Assembly: GCF_035594125.1 (NCBI RefSeq)
Contig: NC_087190.1
Span: forward strand, 5,104,001-5,168,000
Length of the DNA stretch: 64,000 nt
Origin: Scylla paramamosain
Lineage: Eukaryota; Arthropoda; Malacostraca; Decapoda; Portunidae
Direction of reading: 5' to 3'
The notes below the pieces were generated by a model, which saw only the letters and a list, made by a program, of their open reading frames with translations, did not search any database and was not told where the DNA came from. Below, one piece after another: positions 36,741 through 49,939 of the stretch (the first letter of the stretch is position 1; each line of letters opens with the position of its first letter). The translations under genes and the position numbers were made by a program.

Positions 36741-39197
36741 CTACTCCAGGCTGGGATAAAAAATGGATGAGTCCTGTGCTTTCCTCTTCTTGGTGGTGTA
36801 CAGCTCTCTGTAGTTCCTAATGCCGTGCTCCACCAGGCCGCGCATGTCACAGCTCCTGGTACAGTTGGGGTCGTTGTCCTCCAGCACTGCCATGGCTTCC
36901 TCAAAGAGGGACAGCACGTGGCGTAGGAGAGTCACGTCCAGGGTCTTGGAGCTGTCCACCTCCTCACTGTCGCCCTGCAGGGTCTGGTCCAGCTCCATCT
37001 GGAAGAGGTCCCTGGTGGCGGCATCCTCGTCGTGGGTCCTGAGGAGGTCCCGCACGTCCTCCACTGTGACCTGCAGGAAGCCCACCTGGTGTGCCAGGGC
37101 CACCACGTCCAACTCAGAGGGCTTGCCAGGCAGCGCATGGCCAGGGGTGGCATACACACACTCGGGCCAGATGCTGAGCCAGGCAGCGTTCAGCGTAGCA
37201 GCAGTCACGTCGTCCCATGCCATGCTGATGTTGTTGAGTGCCTTCCTCACGTTGTAGTCCAGCCAGAACATGCGCACAGACTCCTTGTCCTCTCCCTCAG
37301 TCTCCCGCAGGAGGTGCCCCAGCAGGCGGTGTAGGTAGCGCAGCTTGAAGGCAGCCGTGATGCCGTTTTCCATGGGCTGCACCACCGACCTGCTCATGGT
37401 GGGCACAAACATCACCTCAATGTTGTCAGCCCAGTCATCCATGGAAGGGGGGAAGGCAGGGCTGTCATCCACCAGCAGCAGGAACCTGTTCTGCAGGCCG
37501 TGCTCTGCAGCGTACTCCCTGCACCGAGGCGACACATACTCCACCACGTAGTTCTGGCACAGGGCAGGCACCACCCTGCCCTGCGGCGATGACCTCCAGA
37601 TCACCGGCAGATACTCCTTGATGTAGCCCCTGAGGGAGCGTGGGTTCTCCGTGTGGTACACCAGCAGGGGCTTCAGCTTGAGGTCCCCCATGGCATTGGC
37701 CCCAAACATGAGGGAGAACTGGTCCCGAGCACCCTGGCACACCTGCTTGTCCATGCTGATGATGGTATTGGCTGGAGGCTTCCTCCAGAACAACCCCATC
37801 TCATCCAGGTTGATGACCTGCCTGAGTGTGTAGCCTGCCACCTCAATCTTGGCCCTCAGCAGGGAGGAGAAACCCCTCGGCAAACCGACCCTTGGCTCCA
37901 TGGCAGGCGGTGCCTCTGCCACACACCTCGGGCTGAAGGTGTGTGCTGTGGCCCTGGTCTCCACCACATCACTGGGCTCTGTTGCAGCTCTGGCCTTCAC
38001 CGCACCACTGGGCTCTGCCGTGGCCCTTGCCTCTGCTGCACCACTGAAGTCCTCCTTGGGTTCTTCCACGGCTGCAGGCAGTGAGTAGATGAAGTGTTCC
38101 TTGAACTGCTGCAGCCAAGCATAGGAGGCTGTGAAGTTGTCCACCACCCCCTTGGTCTCCTCTGGACCTACACTCTGCCGCACAAACCTCCACAGGGACA
38201 GGGCCTTCTTCCGGATGGCGTCATCACTCACCATGTCAAGCTGGCTCAGCTGTTCATCCACCCAGATCTTCAGTAATCGCTCCATGTTCTCCATCACGAC
38301 GTCTTCAGAATCCCCAGCGGTGACCTTTGTGTTTGCCGGCAAGGTATCCTGCGCAGCAGCCTTGATGTTCTGGGCGTTCTTCACCATGAAGTGAATGGTG
38401 GAGTGTGCCAGGCCCATGGAGCGGCTGATGTTGGTAATCTTCTCGCCCTGCTCAGCACGCCGCACCACCTCCAGCTTGGTGGCCAAGGGGTGGGGCCGCC
38501 GCTTCTGTTTCCGGTGCTTCTGCTTCTGCTGCTGCTGTGGGTTGGGCATCAGATTCTGGCAATTGTCCTTCAGGATGACCGTCATGTTCATCTTGTTGGC
38601 CAGCACCTTGAGGGCCGTGGCCTTCTGGGCCGCTGCCCTGATCTGCACCGAGGACCTCTTCATGTCATACACGGAGGACAATGGAATGTTCATGGCCTGG
38701 GCCACCTCACGCACCGACTCGCCCTTCTTGATGCGCCTCACCACCTCCATCTTGGTAGTCATGCTGTAGCAGGAATTGCTTTTCTTTACAACTGCAGAGG
38801 AAGTCTTCATTCTGACTTTCTTGGTGGCAGGAACTTTCACATTGCTAGTCAGAACCTTATGGGTGGCAACACTTTTCTCCTTTCCCACTAACACCTTTTT
38901 TGTGGCACCATCACGATTCCCATCCTTTGGCAACACCTTATTTGTAGCAGCACTTTTTCCTTTCCCCAGCAGATGGAGCAAGCCTGCTTGCTTGGCCATG
39001 GCCTTCACCTTATCGGCCTTCAACAATATGTCATAGACGGTTGCGCTGGGCAGACCCATCATTCTGGAGATCTCTGTCCTGGTCTCCCCTTTCTCACCGC
39101 GCCTCACCACCTCCAGCTTGGTGGTCAGTGGGCGACGCAGGCGAACAATTTTCCTCGGTGCAGCCATGATATGACGCTTGACAGACCTGCTCCCCAT
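36741..39197 (-). CDS. Tigger/Jerky-like protein with three psq HTH domains and a DDE domain
   Basis: Uninterrupted 818-residue ORF (an in-frame ATG in good context also lies at 39167). Domains: three psq/CENP-B-type helix-turn-helix repeats near residues 24-60, 147-183 and 239-275, each with the core TKLEVVRR or TKMEVVRR; a CENP-B second HTH near 300-370 (LLKIWVDEQL, SYAWLQQFKEHF); a threefold Ala/Thr-Glu-Pro repeat near 388-420; a DDE_1 domain near 460-660 (INLDEMGLFWRK, LKLKPLLVYHTENPRSLRGY, LLLVDDSPAFPP, VVQPMENGITAAFK, MFWLDYNV). In Tigger/pogo transposases the last site reads QPMDQG; here it is Glu. The usual NAPGHP is DSPAFPP. G+C is far above the flanks. No terminal inverted repeats or TA duplications were found around it. 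Two readings: a domesticated nuclear DNA-binding protein (favoured, given the open frame and changed active site) or a young transposase copy. The name follows homology only. Confidence 0.8.
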   Translation of the reverse strand: MGSRSVKRHIMAAPRKIVRLRRPLTTKLEVVRRGEKGETRTEISRMMGLPSATVYDILLKADKVKAMAKQAGLLHLLGKGKSAATNKVLPKDGNRDGATKKVLVGKEKSVATHKVLTSNVKVPATKKVRMKTSSAVVKKSNSCYSMTTKMEVVRRIKKGESVREVAQAMNIPLSSVYDMKRSSVQIRAAAQKATALKVLANKMNMTVILKDNCQNLMPNPQQQQKQKHRKQKRRPHPLATKLEVVRRAEQGEKITNISRSMGLAHSTIHFMVKNAQNIKAAAQDTLPANTKVTAGDSEDVVMENMERLLKIWVDEQLSQLDMVSDDAIRKKALSLWRFVRQSVGPEETKGVVDNFTASYAWLQQFKEHFIYSLPAAVEEPKEDFSGAAEARATAEPSGAVKARAATEPSDVVETRATAHTFSPRCVAEAPPAMEPRVGLPRGFSSLLRAKIEVAGYTLRQVINLDEMGLFWRKPPANTIISMDKQVCQGARDQFSLMFGANAMGDLKLKPLLVYHTENPRSLRGYIKEYLPVIWRSSPQGRVVPALCQNYVVEYVSPRCREYAAEHGLQNRFLLLVDDSPAFPPSMDDWADNIEVMFVPTMSRSVVQPMENGITAAFKLRYLHRLLGHLLRETEGEDKESVRMFWLDYNVRKALNNISMAWDDVTAATLNAAWLSIWPECVYATPGHALPGKPSELDVVALAHQVGFLQVTVEDVRDLLRTHDEDAATRDLFQMELDQTLQGDSEEVDSSKTLDVTLLRHVLSLFEEAMAVLEDNDPNCTRSCDMRGLVEHGIRNYRELYTTKKRKAQDSSIFYPSLE

Positions 39198-39776
39198 GTT
39201 CACTCACCACGGACTCAGTATCATGCCTGGCCCTACACGGCACCAACAGCCAGGGTGGCACTCAGCTCTCCTCACACCGCTCAGCCACGTCCCGTCTCCA
39301 CTCCAGCACAACGGTCACTGGGGTGCCAAGGCAAGGCTGTTGGCTGCTGGCTGGCTCTGCCACCACCTGATGGCTGTGTTGCTGCTTCCCAGAGGACCTG
39401 AGGAAGCAACACAGATATGAAATATGTTTATATCACTATATTATAAAAAAAATAATGTCACTTTCAGAACAAATATCTTTTCTTTTTTTGTTTATTCTAC
39501 TAGGAATTTCTTCACTTGAAAGACTGAGTCAGGAAGTTGTAATGATTGTTTAGATTTTGATCAGAAACTACCCCAAGAGCAGGGATGGAGGGAGCCAGGG
39601 GTAGTGTTGTCCCCCCACCCACAGTCCTGCAAGCTTGGTAAAGATGCTCAAAAACTGAAGTATTATATGTTAACTGCAGCTTTACTACAATTGTGTTTCT
39701 GGTGTTACATTCTGGTTGACAGTGAATCAATGAACTGTTCCTGTCATGGTGCTGGCCAACCAAGGAATTATGAACA

Positions 39777-40071
<295 letters not shown>

Positions 40072-40093
40072 AACTACTTGTCAACATGAACAG

Positions 40094-41274
<1,181 letters not shown>

Positions 41275-41787
41275 TTTTTTTTTATGTAGGAATGACACTG
41301 GCCAAGGGCAACAAAAATCTAATAAAAAAAATGCCCACTGAAATGCCAGTCCCATAAAAGGGTCAAAGCAGTGGTCAAAAATTGGTGGATAAGTGTCTTG
41401 AAACCTCCCTCTTGAAGGAATTCAAGTCATAGGAAGGTGGAAATACAGAAGCAGGCAGGGAGTTCCAGAGTTTACCAGAGAAAGGGATGAATGATTGAGA
41501 ATACTGGTTAACTCTTGTGTTAGAGAGGTGGACAGAATAGGGGTGAGAGAAAGAAGAAAGTCTTGTGCAGCGAGGCCGTGGAAGGATGGGAGGCATGCAG
41601 TTAGCAAGATCAGAAGAGCAGTTAGCATGAAAATAGTGGTAGAAGACAGCTAGATATGCAACATTGCGGCGGTGAGAGAGAGGCTGAAGACAGTCAGTTA
41701 GAGGAGAGGAGTTGATGAGACGAAAAGCTTTTGATTCCACCCTGTCTAGAAGAGCAGTATGAGTGGAACTCCCCAAGACATGTGACA
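41275..41787 (-). mobile_element. LINE-A copy, 5'-truncated
   Basis: Holds only the last 510 bases of the family: from a [20 protein letters not shown] block to the stop, then the CTACATA tail and an A-run (T at 41270-41283 on the plus strand). The truncation point is about 41787. The frame at 41776-41375 is open for 133 codons. Confidence 0.87.
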
Positions 41788-43763
41788 GACCTTGTCGGAA
41801 ATAATAACTTCAGATTTTGAAGGGTTAAGTTATTTCTAGCTAAGATCTTAAGATCTCCAGTCGTCTCTCATAGGATACTAAGTGTGTTTATGTTTGTTAT
41901 GAATGGTGTGCATGCACAATGGCAACATGACGTTGAGTCACATGTTAAGACCTATGATGATGTTGGGTTACCTGCTGCAAATCAGGTCCCATGGAAATTT
42001 GTTGGCTGATCACATATAGGAATATGTGTTTAGAGGAGGAAGGAAAACCCAGGACTGTCTGTGCTGCATCAGTCAGATCATGACTATGGAAGAGACGTGT
42101 GTTGGCCGTGAATATATGAACTGGCAGTTTACCACCATTTCCCTTAACTTCTTCTTAAGGTATTTTTTGTTAAGTAATTATTGTTGGTATGTAGTGATGA
42201 CTGACAATGTAAGTTACAAAATGTTATGTTCTATTAGTTTACCTTATGGGGGGTTACAAGGTTAGGCTTGACTTTAAGGGGGGTTCAGGGGGGAGGTGAA
42301 ACCCCCCCTGGTTAGGTTAGGTTGGTAATAGTAGGTAAGGATAGTGTAGAAAATTTTCGTTTTCGAAATATGATGTTTGTCATCCTTAGACTTTTTTCAG
42401 AAATATAAAAAATGCCTCATCTTAGATTTCTCTTCCCCGAGACCCTGCATTTCCACCAAGCCCCCATGCTTGTTGGCTTTAGTGGAAGAGATAAAGAGGA
42501 TGAGAGTATTAGCTGAAACTGCAAATTTAGCTTAGTGACTGGACACAAGCAAGCAAAGTTTGCCTCCCTAACCCTCCTGTCACCTTTGATCTAAACTTGA
42601 CCTAACTCACCCCTTAGGTGGAAACACTGTTACTTTATTATTATCTAAAGTAATGAATGGAATTAATTCAAACCCAGTCTAACTCGACCTAACCCAGCAC
42701 TTGTATAAAAATGCCTTTGTTATTTCAATGTTACCCTTCTGTAGGGTTATGGAAATTACCTTGGAAGATTTACTTTTTCTGGGTAAAAATATGATGCTTT
42801 TCAAAACTGTGATCTGTACAATGGAGTCACCAGTTAAATTAAATAAGTGAATTAACCTACACCTAGTCTAAGCCCGCCCCCTGGTGAAGACACTAATGCT
42901 AGTTCAGTATCATCCAAGGGCAATACTGAGCTAACATTAGTGTTTTCATTCAAAGACTAGGATTGGTTAGTGTTACTTAAACACCATCCCAGAGTTCGTC
43001 CAGAAATAGTGAGTGACAGGAGACAAGCAAGCTAAGGTTACTTCCCTAACCTTCCAATCACCACTCAACACAGACCGAGACAAACATGGCACGCAGTAGC
43101 AGCAGCAGTAGCAACAGGCGTATGAGGCACCACCAGCCTCCGCACATCCACAGACACACAGCAAGGCGGCAAGCACGTACCCAGCAGGCCAGCGGTGACT
43201 TATAGAGGCAAAAGTACCGCCTGGGAGAAGTGGTGAGCGGCTACCAGACGCGCAGGTGCAGTATAACACACTCCAACAGGCCAACGGAACCAAAGACGGG
43301 GCTCGCCAAAAGTATACTTTCCTTGGGCCTCACCAATCCAGTGGCTTGATTATAAGAAAAAAAAAAAAAAAAAATTACGTATTGTTCTTTTTGTTTCTTT
43401 AATGTATTTATTTTCAAGCAAATATTCTCCAATATTGGGAGCTGTGTTTGCAGAAATCCTACTGGCCTCAGAAGGCTACAACTCTTGTGATGCGGCGATG
43501 CCACTTAAGTGTTCATATCTGTCTCCTTTTGTCCTCTGGCTTGGCCAGTGTTTAATGTTGCGGGTATTACAGGTTTGCCTTCCGGGGTTCCTTAAAAGTT
43601 CTTAATTTTACAAAGAAAACGGCAGAAACTTCTTAAGGACTTACAAAGTTCGTGAATCTTTAGCCTGATGGTCCTCTATAGATTAAACACTAAACAGGAA
43701 GGTACACTTCACCCAGAACGTAGCAAGATCTAGTTCTTGAGAACTTGCACCCCATCCCAAACA
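41788..43763. other. Intergenic with dispersed repeats
   Basis: Holds the palindromic repeat at 42853-42972 and single arms around it, a G-rich/C-rich mirrored stretch at 42245-42310 and no convincing gene. Short open frames near 43080-43290 have no recognisable domain. Confidence 0.55.
42853..42972. mobile_element. Short palindromic dispersed repeat
   Basis: An inverted repeat: GGTGAAGACACTAATGCTAG on the left is mirrored by CTAACATTAGTGTTTTCA on the right, with the centre near 42917. Single arms of the same family recur near 21290-21380, 22637-22735, 40597-40665, 42600-42740, 48523-48575, 48683-48725 and 48841-48890. A foldback-type MITE is likely. Confidence 0.5.
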
Positions 43764-46700
43764 TTTTTTTTTTTTTTTCATGTAGAAAGGACACTGGCCA
43801 AGGGCAACAAAAATCAAATAAAAAAAAAAATGCCCACTGAAATGCCAGTCCCATAAAAGGGTCAAAGCAGTAGTAAAAAATTAATGAATAAGTGTCTTGA
43901 AACCTCCCTCTTGAAGAAATTCAAGTCATAGGAAGTGGAAATACAGAAGCAGGAAGCAGGAAGGTGGAAATACAGAAATAAAGAAGAGAAAGGGATGAAT
44001 GATTGAGAATACTGGTTAACTCTTGCGTTAAGAGAGGTGGACAGAATAGGGGTGAGAGAAAGAAGAAAGTCTTGTGCAGCGAGGCCGCGGGAGGAGGGGA
44101 GGCATGCAGGTAGCAAGATCAGAAGAGCAGTTAGCATGAAAATAGCGGTAGAAGACAGCTAGAGATGCAACATTACGGCGGTGAGAGAGAGGCTGAAGAC
44201 AGTCAGTTAGAGGAGAGGAGTTGATGAGACGAAAAGATTTTCATTCCGCCCTGTCTAGAAGAGTGGTATGAGTGGAACCCCCCCAGACATGTGAAGCATA
44301 CTTCATACGTGGACGGGTAAGGCCCTTGTACAGAGTTAGCAGCTGGGGGGGGGGGGTGAGAAAAACTGGCAGAGACGTCTCAGAACGCCTAACTTCATAG
44401 AACCTGTTTTAGCTAGAAATGAGATGTGAAGTTTCCAGTTCAGATTATAAGTAAAGGACAGACCGAGGATGTTCAGTGTAGAAGAGGGGGACACTTGAGT
44501 GTCATTGAAGAAGAGGGGATAGTTGTCTGGAAGATTGTGTCGAGTTGATAGATGGAGGAATTGAGTTTTTGACGCATTGAACAATACCAAGTTTGCTCTG
44601 CCCCAATCAGAAATTTTAGAAAGATCAGAAGTCAAGCGTTCTGTGGCTTCCCTGCGTGAAATGTTTACCTCCTGAAGGGTTGGACGTCTATGAAAAGACG
44701 TAGAAAAGTGCAGGATGGTATCATCAGCGTAGGAGTGGATAGGACAAGAAGTTTGGTTTAGAAGATCATTAATGAATAATAAGAAGAGAGTGGGTGACAG
44801 GACAGAACCCTGAGGAACACCACTGTTAACAGATTTAGGAGAAGAACAGTGACCGTCTACCACAGCTGCAATTGAACGGTCAGAAAGAAAACTTGAGATG
44901 AAGTTACAGAGAGAAGGATAGAAACCGTAGGAGGGTAGTTTGGAAATCAAAGCTTTGTGCCATACTCTATCAAAAGCTTTTGATATGTCCAAGGCAACAG
45001 CAAAAGTTTCACCAAAATCTCTAAAAGAGGATGACCAAGATTCAGTAAGGAAAGCCAGATCACCAGTAGAGCGGCCTTGACGGAACCCGTACTAGCGATC
45101 AGATAGAATGTTGTGAAGTGATAAATGTTTAAGAATCTTCCTGTTGAGGATAGATTCAAAAACTTTAGATAGGCAGGAAATTAAAGCAATAGGACGGTAG
45201 TTTGAGGGATTAGAACGGTCACCCTTTTTAGGAACAGGTTGAATGTAGGCAAACTTCCAGCAAGAAGGAAAGGTAGATGTTGACAGACAGAGCTGACTAG
45301 GCAAGGTGTAAGCACGGAGGCACAGTTTCGGAGAACAATAGGAAGGACCCCATCAGGTCCATAAGCCTTCCGAGGGTTTAGGCCAGCAAGAGCATGGAAA
45401 ACATCATTACGAAGAATTTTAATAGGTGGCATGAAGTAGTCAGATGGTGGAGGAGAGGGAGGAACAAGCCCAGAATCGTCCAAGGTAGAATTTTTAGCAA
45501 AGGTTTGAGCGAAGAGTTCAGCTTTAGAAATAGATGTGGTAGCAGTAGTGCCATCCGGTTGAAATAAAGGAGGGAAAGAAGAAAAAGCACAGTTATAGGA
45601 GATATTTTTGGCTAGATGCTAGAAGTCACGAGGGGAGTTAGATCTTGAAAGGTTTTGGCTAGTTGGGGAACAGACTTGGCATGGTTCCGGGCAGAAATAT
45701 AAAGTGCATGAGATTCTGGTGATGGAAGGCTTAAGTACCTTTTGTGGGCACGAGAACAAGCTGTGTTAAACCAAGGTTTAGAAGGTTTAGGACGAGAAAA
45801 AGAGTGAGGAATGTACGCCTCCATGCCAGGCACTATCACCTCTGTTATGCGCTCAGCACACAAAAACGGGTCTCTGACACGGAAACAGTAATCATTCCAA
45901 GGAAAATCAGCAAAATACCTCCTCATGTCCTCCCAACTAGCAGAGGCAAAACGCCAGAGGCACCTTCGCTTAGGTGGATCCTGAGGAGGGATTGGAGCGA
46001 TAGACAAGATACAGATATGAGATTGTGATTAGAGGAGCCTAACGGAGAAGAAAGGGTGACTGCATAAGCAGGATTAGAGGTCAGGAAAAGGTCAAGAATG
46101 ATGGGCGTATCTCCAAGACGGTCAGGAATACGAGTAGGGTGTTGCACCAATTGCTCTAGGTCGTGGAGGATAGCAAAGTTGAAGGCTAGTTCACCAGGAT
46201 GGTCAGTGAAGGAAGAGGAAAGCCAAAGCTGGTGGTGAACATTGAAGTCTCCAAGAATGGAGATCTCTGCAAAAGGGAAGAGGGTCAGAATGTGCTCCAC
46301 TTTGGAAGTTAAGTAGTCAAAGAATTTCTTATAGTCAGAGGAGTTAGGTGAAAGGTATACAGCACAGATAAATTTAGTTTGAGAGTGACTCTGTAGTCGT
46401 AGCCAGATGGTGGAAAACTCGGAAGATTCAAGAGCGTGGGCACGAGAGCAGGTTAAGTCACTACGCACATAAACGCAGCATCCAGCTTTGGATCGAAAAT
46501 GAGGATAGAGAAAGTAGGAGGGAACAGAAAAGGGGCTACTGTCAGTTGCCTCAGACACCTGAGTTTCAGTAAGGAAAAGAAGATGAGGTTTAGAAGAGGA
46601 GAGGTGGTGTTCTACAGATTTAAATTAGATCTTAGACCGCGAATATTGCAGAAGTTAATGAAGAAAAATTTGAGGGGGGTGTCAAGACACTTAGGGTCGT

Positions 46701-47011
46701 CGACAGAAAGGCAGTCCGACCTGGGGACATTTATGGTTCCCTCCCCAGATGGGGACTCCGAGGCTGGTGTAGGAGTCGCCATGATGATTTTAAAATTTTT
46801 GACTGAAGGTGTGTGTGTTATTAGGTGCTTATAGTTTTGTGTGGAGGAAGAGTTGTCTTTAGAGGGCAGGCTGTGACTGCTCCCTTGTGTTGTGAGACAC
46901 GAAGGGAAACGTTCAATGAGGTCACAGCTGGGTTTAATGATAAGTTCACAGCACCCCCTGAACAATGCTTTAGACCTCACTGGGAGTAATTATCGTTTCG
47001 GCAGGTGTTTA
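43764..47011 (-). mobile_element. LINE-A copy, full-length but frameshifted
   Basis: Runs from the T-run/tail at 43764 to the leader at 47011. Coding blocks include 46558-45923 (endonuclease, GDFNVHH), 46007-45612, 45483-45181 (KAYGPDGV), 45304-45092 and 44992-44336 ([20 protein letters not shown]). Frameshifts near 46000, 45640, 45300 and 44340 and a rearranged tail (43930-44000, with a repeated GGTGGAAATACAG block) make it inactive. It sits between the Tigger-like gene and LYRM1. Confidence 0.88.
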
Positions 47012-47333
47012 CTGCCTCCTCCATACTGTCTACTGCCTCCTCCATACAAACATGAGCTACTTCACATTAAAGTGACATTAAAAACTTGTGCATGGCAAAC
47101 AGCTACAGGTATATGTTTACACACAGGTCCAAGACGAGTTCAAACCCTTGGTTAAAACCAAGGAACGTATAAAACCCTCCCTCTCATGGATCTCAAGGGA
47201 TGTTGGGGGTTCAGTAAGTGTAGGAAATGATAAGCGGCCCTGACAAAGCAGAATAGTAGAATTAATTCAAAACTGTGGGTAATTGGTATACCAGATATGA
47301 TATAAATAAAAACCAATTACTAAAAGCTAACCG

Positions 47334-47370
<37 letters not shown>

Positions 47371-47739
47371 CTGGATTGGCAGTTTTACGAACGGCACAAA
47401 ATCCGGATTGTCAAGAACACAACACTGGAAGGGCATGGCAGGCTGAGGGAATTGTGTAAGAATGATTTGAAACTGAGGAAAGACGAAAAATTAGGTAGAG
47501 TTGTAAAGAAATACCCTCCTTCCTGACTGTCCTTTAGCCTCCGCACTCTTACCTGCACGGCTTGGAGCTTGTAACACTTAGTAGGTAAGGAAAAGAAAAG
47601 AAAAAAAAAAATTAGTTAATCGTTGGAGGGGTAAACAAGCTACTTTACTAACAAAACATTAATACACTCTGTTTTTATCTGTTGGTTCTGCACCAGGTAC
47701 GTAAATAATGTTTTACTTGTATTTTTATGACATTATTTC

Positions 47740-47789
<50 letters not shown>

Positions 47790-48969
47790 GGGCTGGAAAG
47801 AGGGACGAGAAGGGTTATGTGGGGCGAGAGAGGAAGAAAGCAGGCCAAAAATTAACATCAAAGGGAATTCTGGCCAATGACAACTGCCGTGAAGATAGAA
47901 AAAAAAAAAAAAAAAAGTAACCGCTTTCGTTACTTAGATAGGAAAGCTGAAGCTGCTTCATCAGTTCTGGAGCTGCCTGTACCTGCCTAACACAGCCCTC
48001 CACTAAGATTTAAGTCAAAAGTAACTCTAGCTGATGACAAAGTAAAAAAAAAAAAAAAAAACGCTTTTTGTTAGGTGTATAGATAGGAAAACTGCTTCAT
48101 CAAATGTGGAACTGTCTGTACCTATCTAACTCAGTCGTTCACTCTACCAAACCCTTGACTAACTTTACTTCCAAAGGACTGGTGCAGCACAGGTTAGGTT
48201 AGCTACCCCAGTACGTCGTAAGCAATTTCCTCTCTGCTTGACTCACCATATTAAAAGGGTAGCCAGGTAAACCTTCTCCCCTGCCTCCTCACCTCTCCCC
48301 ACCTGTCCACCTTTCTAACACCTGACAGGTTAGGAAGAACAGCTTCACTATCTAATTATCTGAGGTGTTAGCAATTTGGGTATTATGGAAGTAACCTTAG
48401 CCTACTGATTTTGAGACAATGACTTTATTTCTGGGCAAAGTACAATGTCTTTTTAAATGGTGATACATTTGTACATACAATGAAGAGACTAACAGTGTAA
48501 TTATGTATTAAATGAATCCAAACCTAACCTAATACTCAGATGACAGTGATAATGTTACTTAATTCTCGTAATATCCCTCTTTTATTATTGAAGCTTATCA
48601 GTTTTATTGAATTATTTCTGGCTGCTCAGAAAAAAAAAAAATAATAGGGAAGAGTGTCTAGCATGAACTGAATTAATTTAAATCTAACCTAACCCTAGAT
48701 GAAGATGGTAATGTGCCTTCAATATTATTATTATTATTATTATTATTATTTGAACTTATTAATTTTTTTATTTTATTAATTTGTCTGCTCGGAAAAAGAA
48801 TTGGATAGGGAAGAGTGTCTACCACGACCGAATGAATATAAACCTAATCCAACCTTTGGATGAAGACACTAATGTTACTTCACTATTTATCTCTCATTAT
48901 TTAAGCTTATCAATTTTATTTTATTTATTTCTGTCTGCTTGAAAAAAAAGAGTTGGATAGGGAAGAGTG
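47012..48969. other. Intergenic, (GA)n tracts and repeat arms
   Basis: (GA)n at 47333-47368 and 47744-47786; two related blocks at 47900-48000 and 48040-48150 (A-run, then GGAAAGCTGAAGCTGCTTCA versus GGAAAACTGCTTCATC); three similar blocks at 48480-48960 with GGATAGGGAAGAGTGTCTA. No gene recognised. Confidence 0.6.
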
Positions 48970-49150
48970 TCTAACATGGTATAGCCTTTGCAGTCATGTG
49001 GTCAGCGCCAATACAATAGGTAGTTTCAAGAGAGGGTTAGATGATTATATGGATAGGGAAGACAGGTGGTATTAGAAAGGTTGGCAAGGGTGGGGAGTTC
49101 ATGATTAGTACAAGAAGCCTTTTTCAGTTGCCCTTCTTATGTTTTTATGG
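48970..49150 (+). mobile_element. 3' end of a further non-LTR element (LINE-C), fragment
   Basis: The reading NTIGSFKRGLDDYMDREDRW then a stop resembles the C-terminus of LINE reverse transcriptases. The following GGAAGACAGGTGGT...AAGGTTGGCAAGG...TTCATGATTAGTAC block recurs at 18953-19060, which supports a dispersed family. Confidence 0.55.
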
Positions 49151-49465
49151 AAGTCAGCTTAGTTGAGATATTCTGATATCTTTCCCTCTATTACTGTATT
49201 TTGTGAAAGTCAGCCATTACTCAGCCCTTTTTATGATTGTAAGCCTATTGGTCAGCTTCCTTGATAGGCATTCACTTGAAAAGTAAAGAAAAATAAATGA
49301 TAATACATACATATGTACAAAAAAAGGGTGATGGCCAAGACAAGGCACACACTTTCACACTGACACTCATTCACACACTCTCTCAGCCCCTTAACCCTCC
49401 ATGGAGAAGAGAACGTATTCCTGCCCTCACTTTGTGGGGATCAGCCACACAACTTGGACAAAGGC

Positions 49466-49479
<14 letters not shown>

Positions 49480-49506
<27 letters not shown>

Positions 49507-49636
49507 GCAGTAGCAGTAGTAGTAGTAGTAGTAGTACTAGTAGTGGTAGTAATAATAATAGTAATATATAATAATAATAAATGATTATTATATGTAATAA
49601 TAACAATAATAAAACCCCCAAGGAATGGGCAGAAAA

Positions 49637-49685
<49 letters not shown>

Positions 49686-49700
49686 TAATAATAATAATAG
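49480..49700. repeat. (AAT)n/(AGT)n compound arrays
   Basis: Trinucleotide arrays 240 bases upstream of the LYRM1 start; they may lie in its promoter or first intron. Confidence 0.92.
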
Positions 49701-49939
49701 TAATAATGATCAATAGAACACATGACTGTAAATAAATAAATAAATAATAGAATAAATCAATAACAAAAATACAATAAATAAAAAAAATAGTGGCATAAAT
49801 CAGTAACAAAAAAAAACAGCCAACAGGAATGTACAAGCAGAAGACAAGCATGGCCAGCATTGTGACCACTGAGCAGCAGTTGAGACTGTCATGAACCAAG
49901 ACCTCCCTGTAACAACAATAAACCTCCCCAGGCACCTAA

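Noticed and set aside
37032..38891. Several 90-166 codon plus-strand frames
   Set aside because: Antisense shadows of the G+C-rich Tigger-like coding sequence.
43080..43293. Cys-rich minus-strand frame of 106 codons
   Set aside because: GCAGCAGTAGCAACAG-type triplets create the Cys run; no signal peptide or known fold could be supported.
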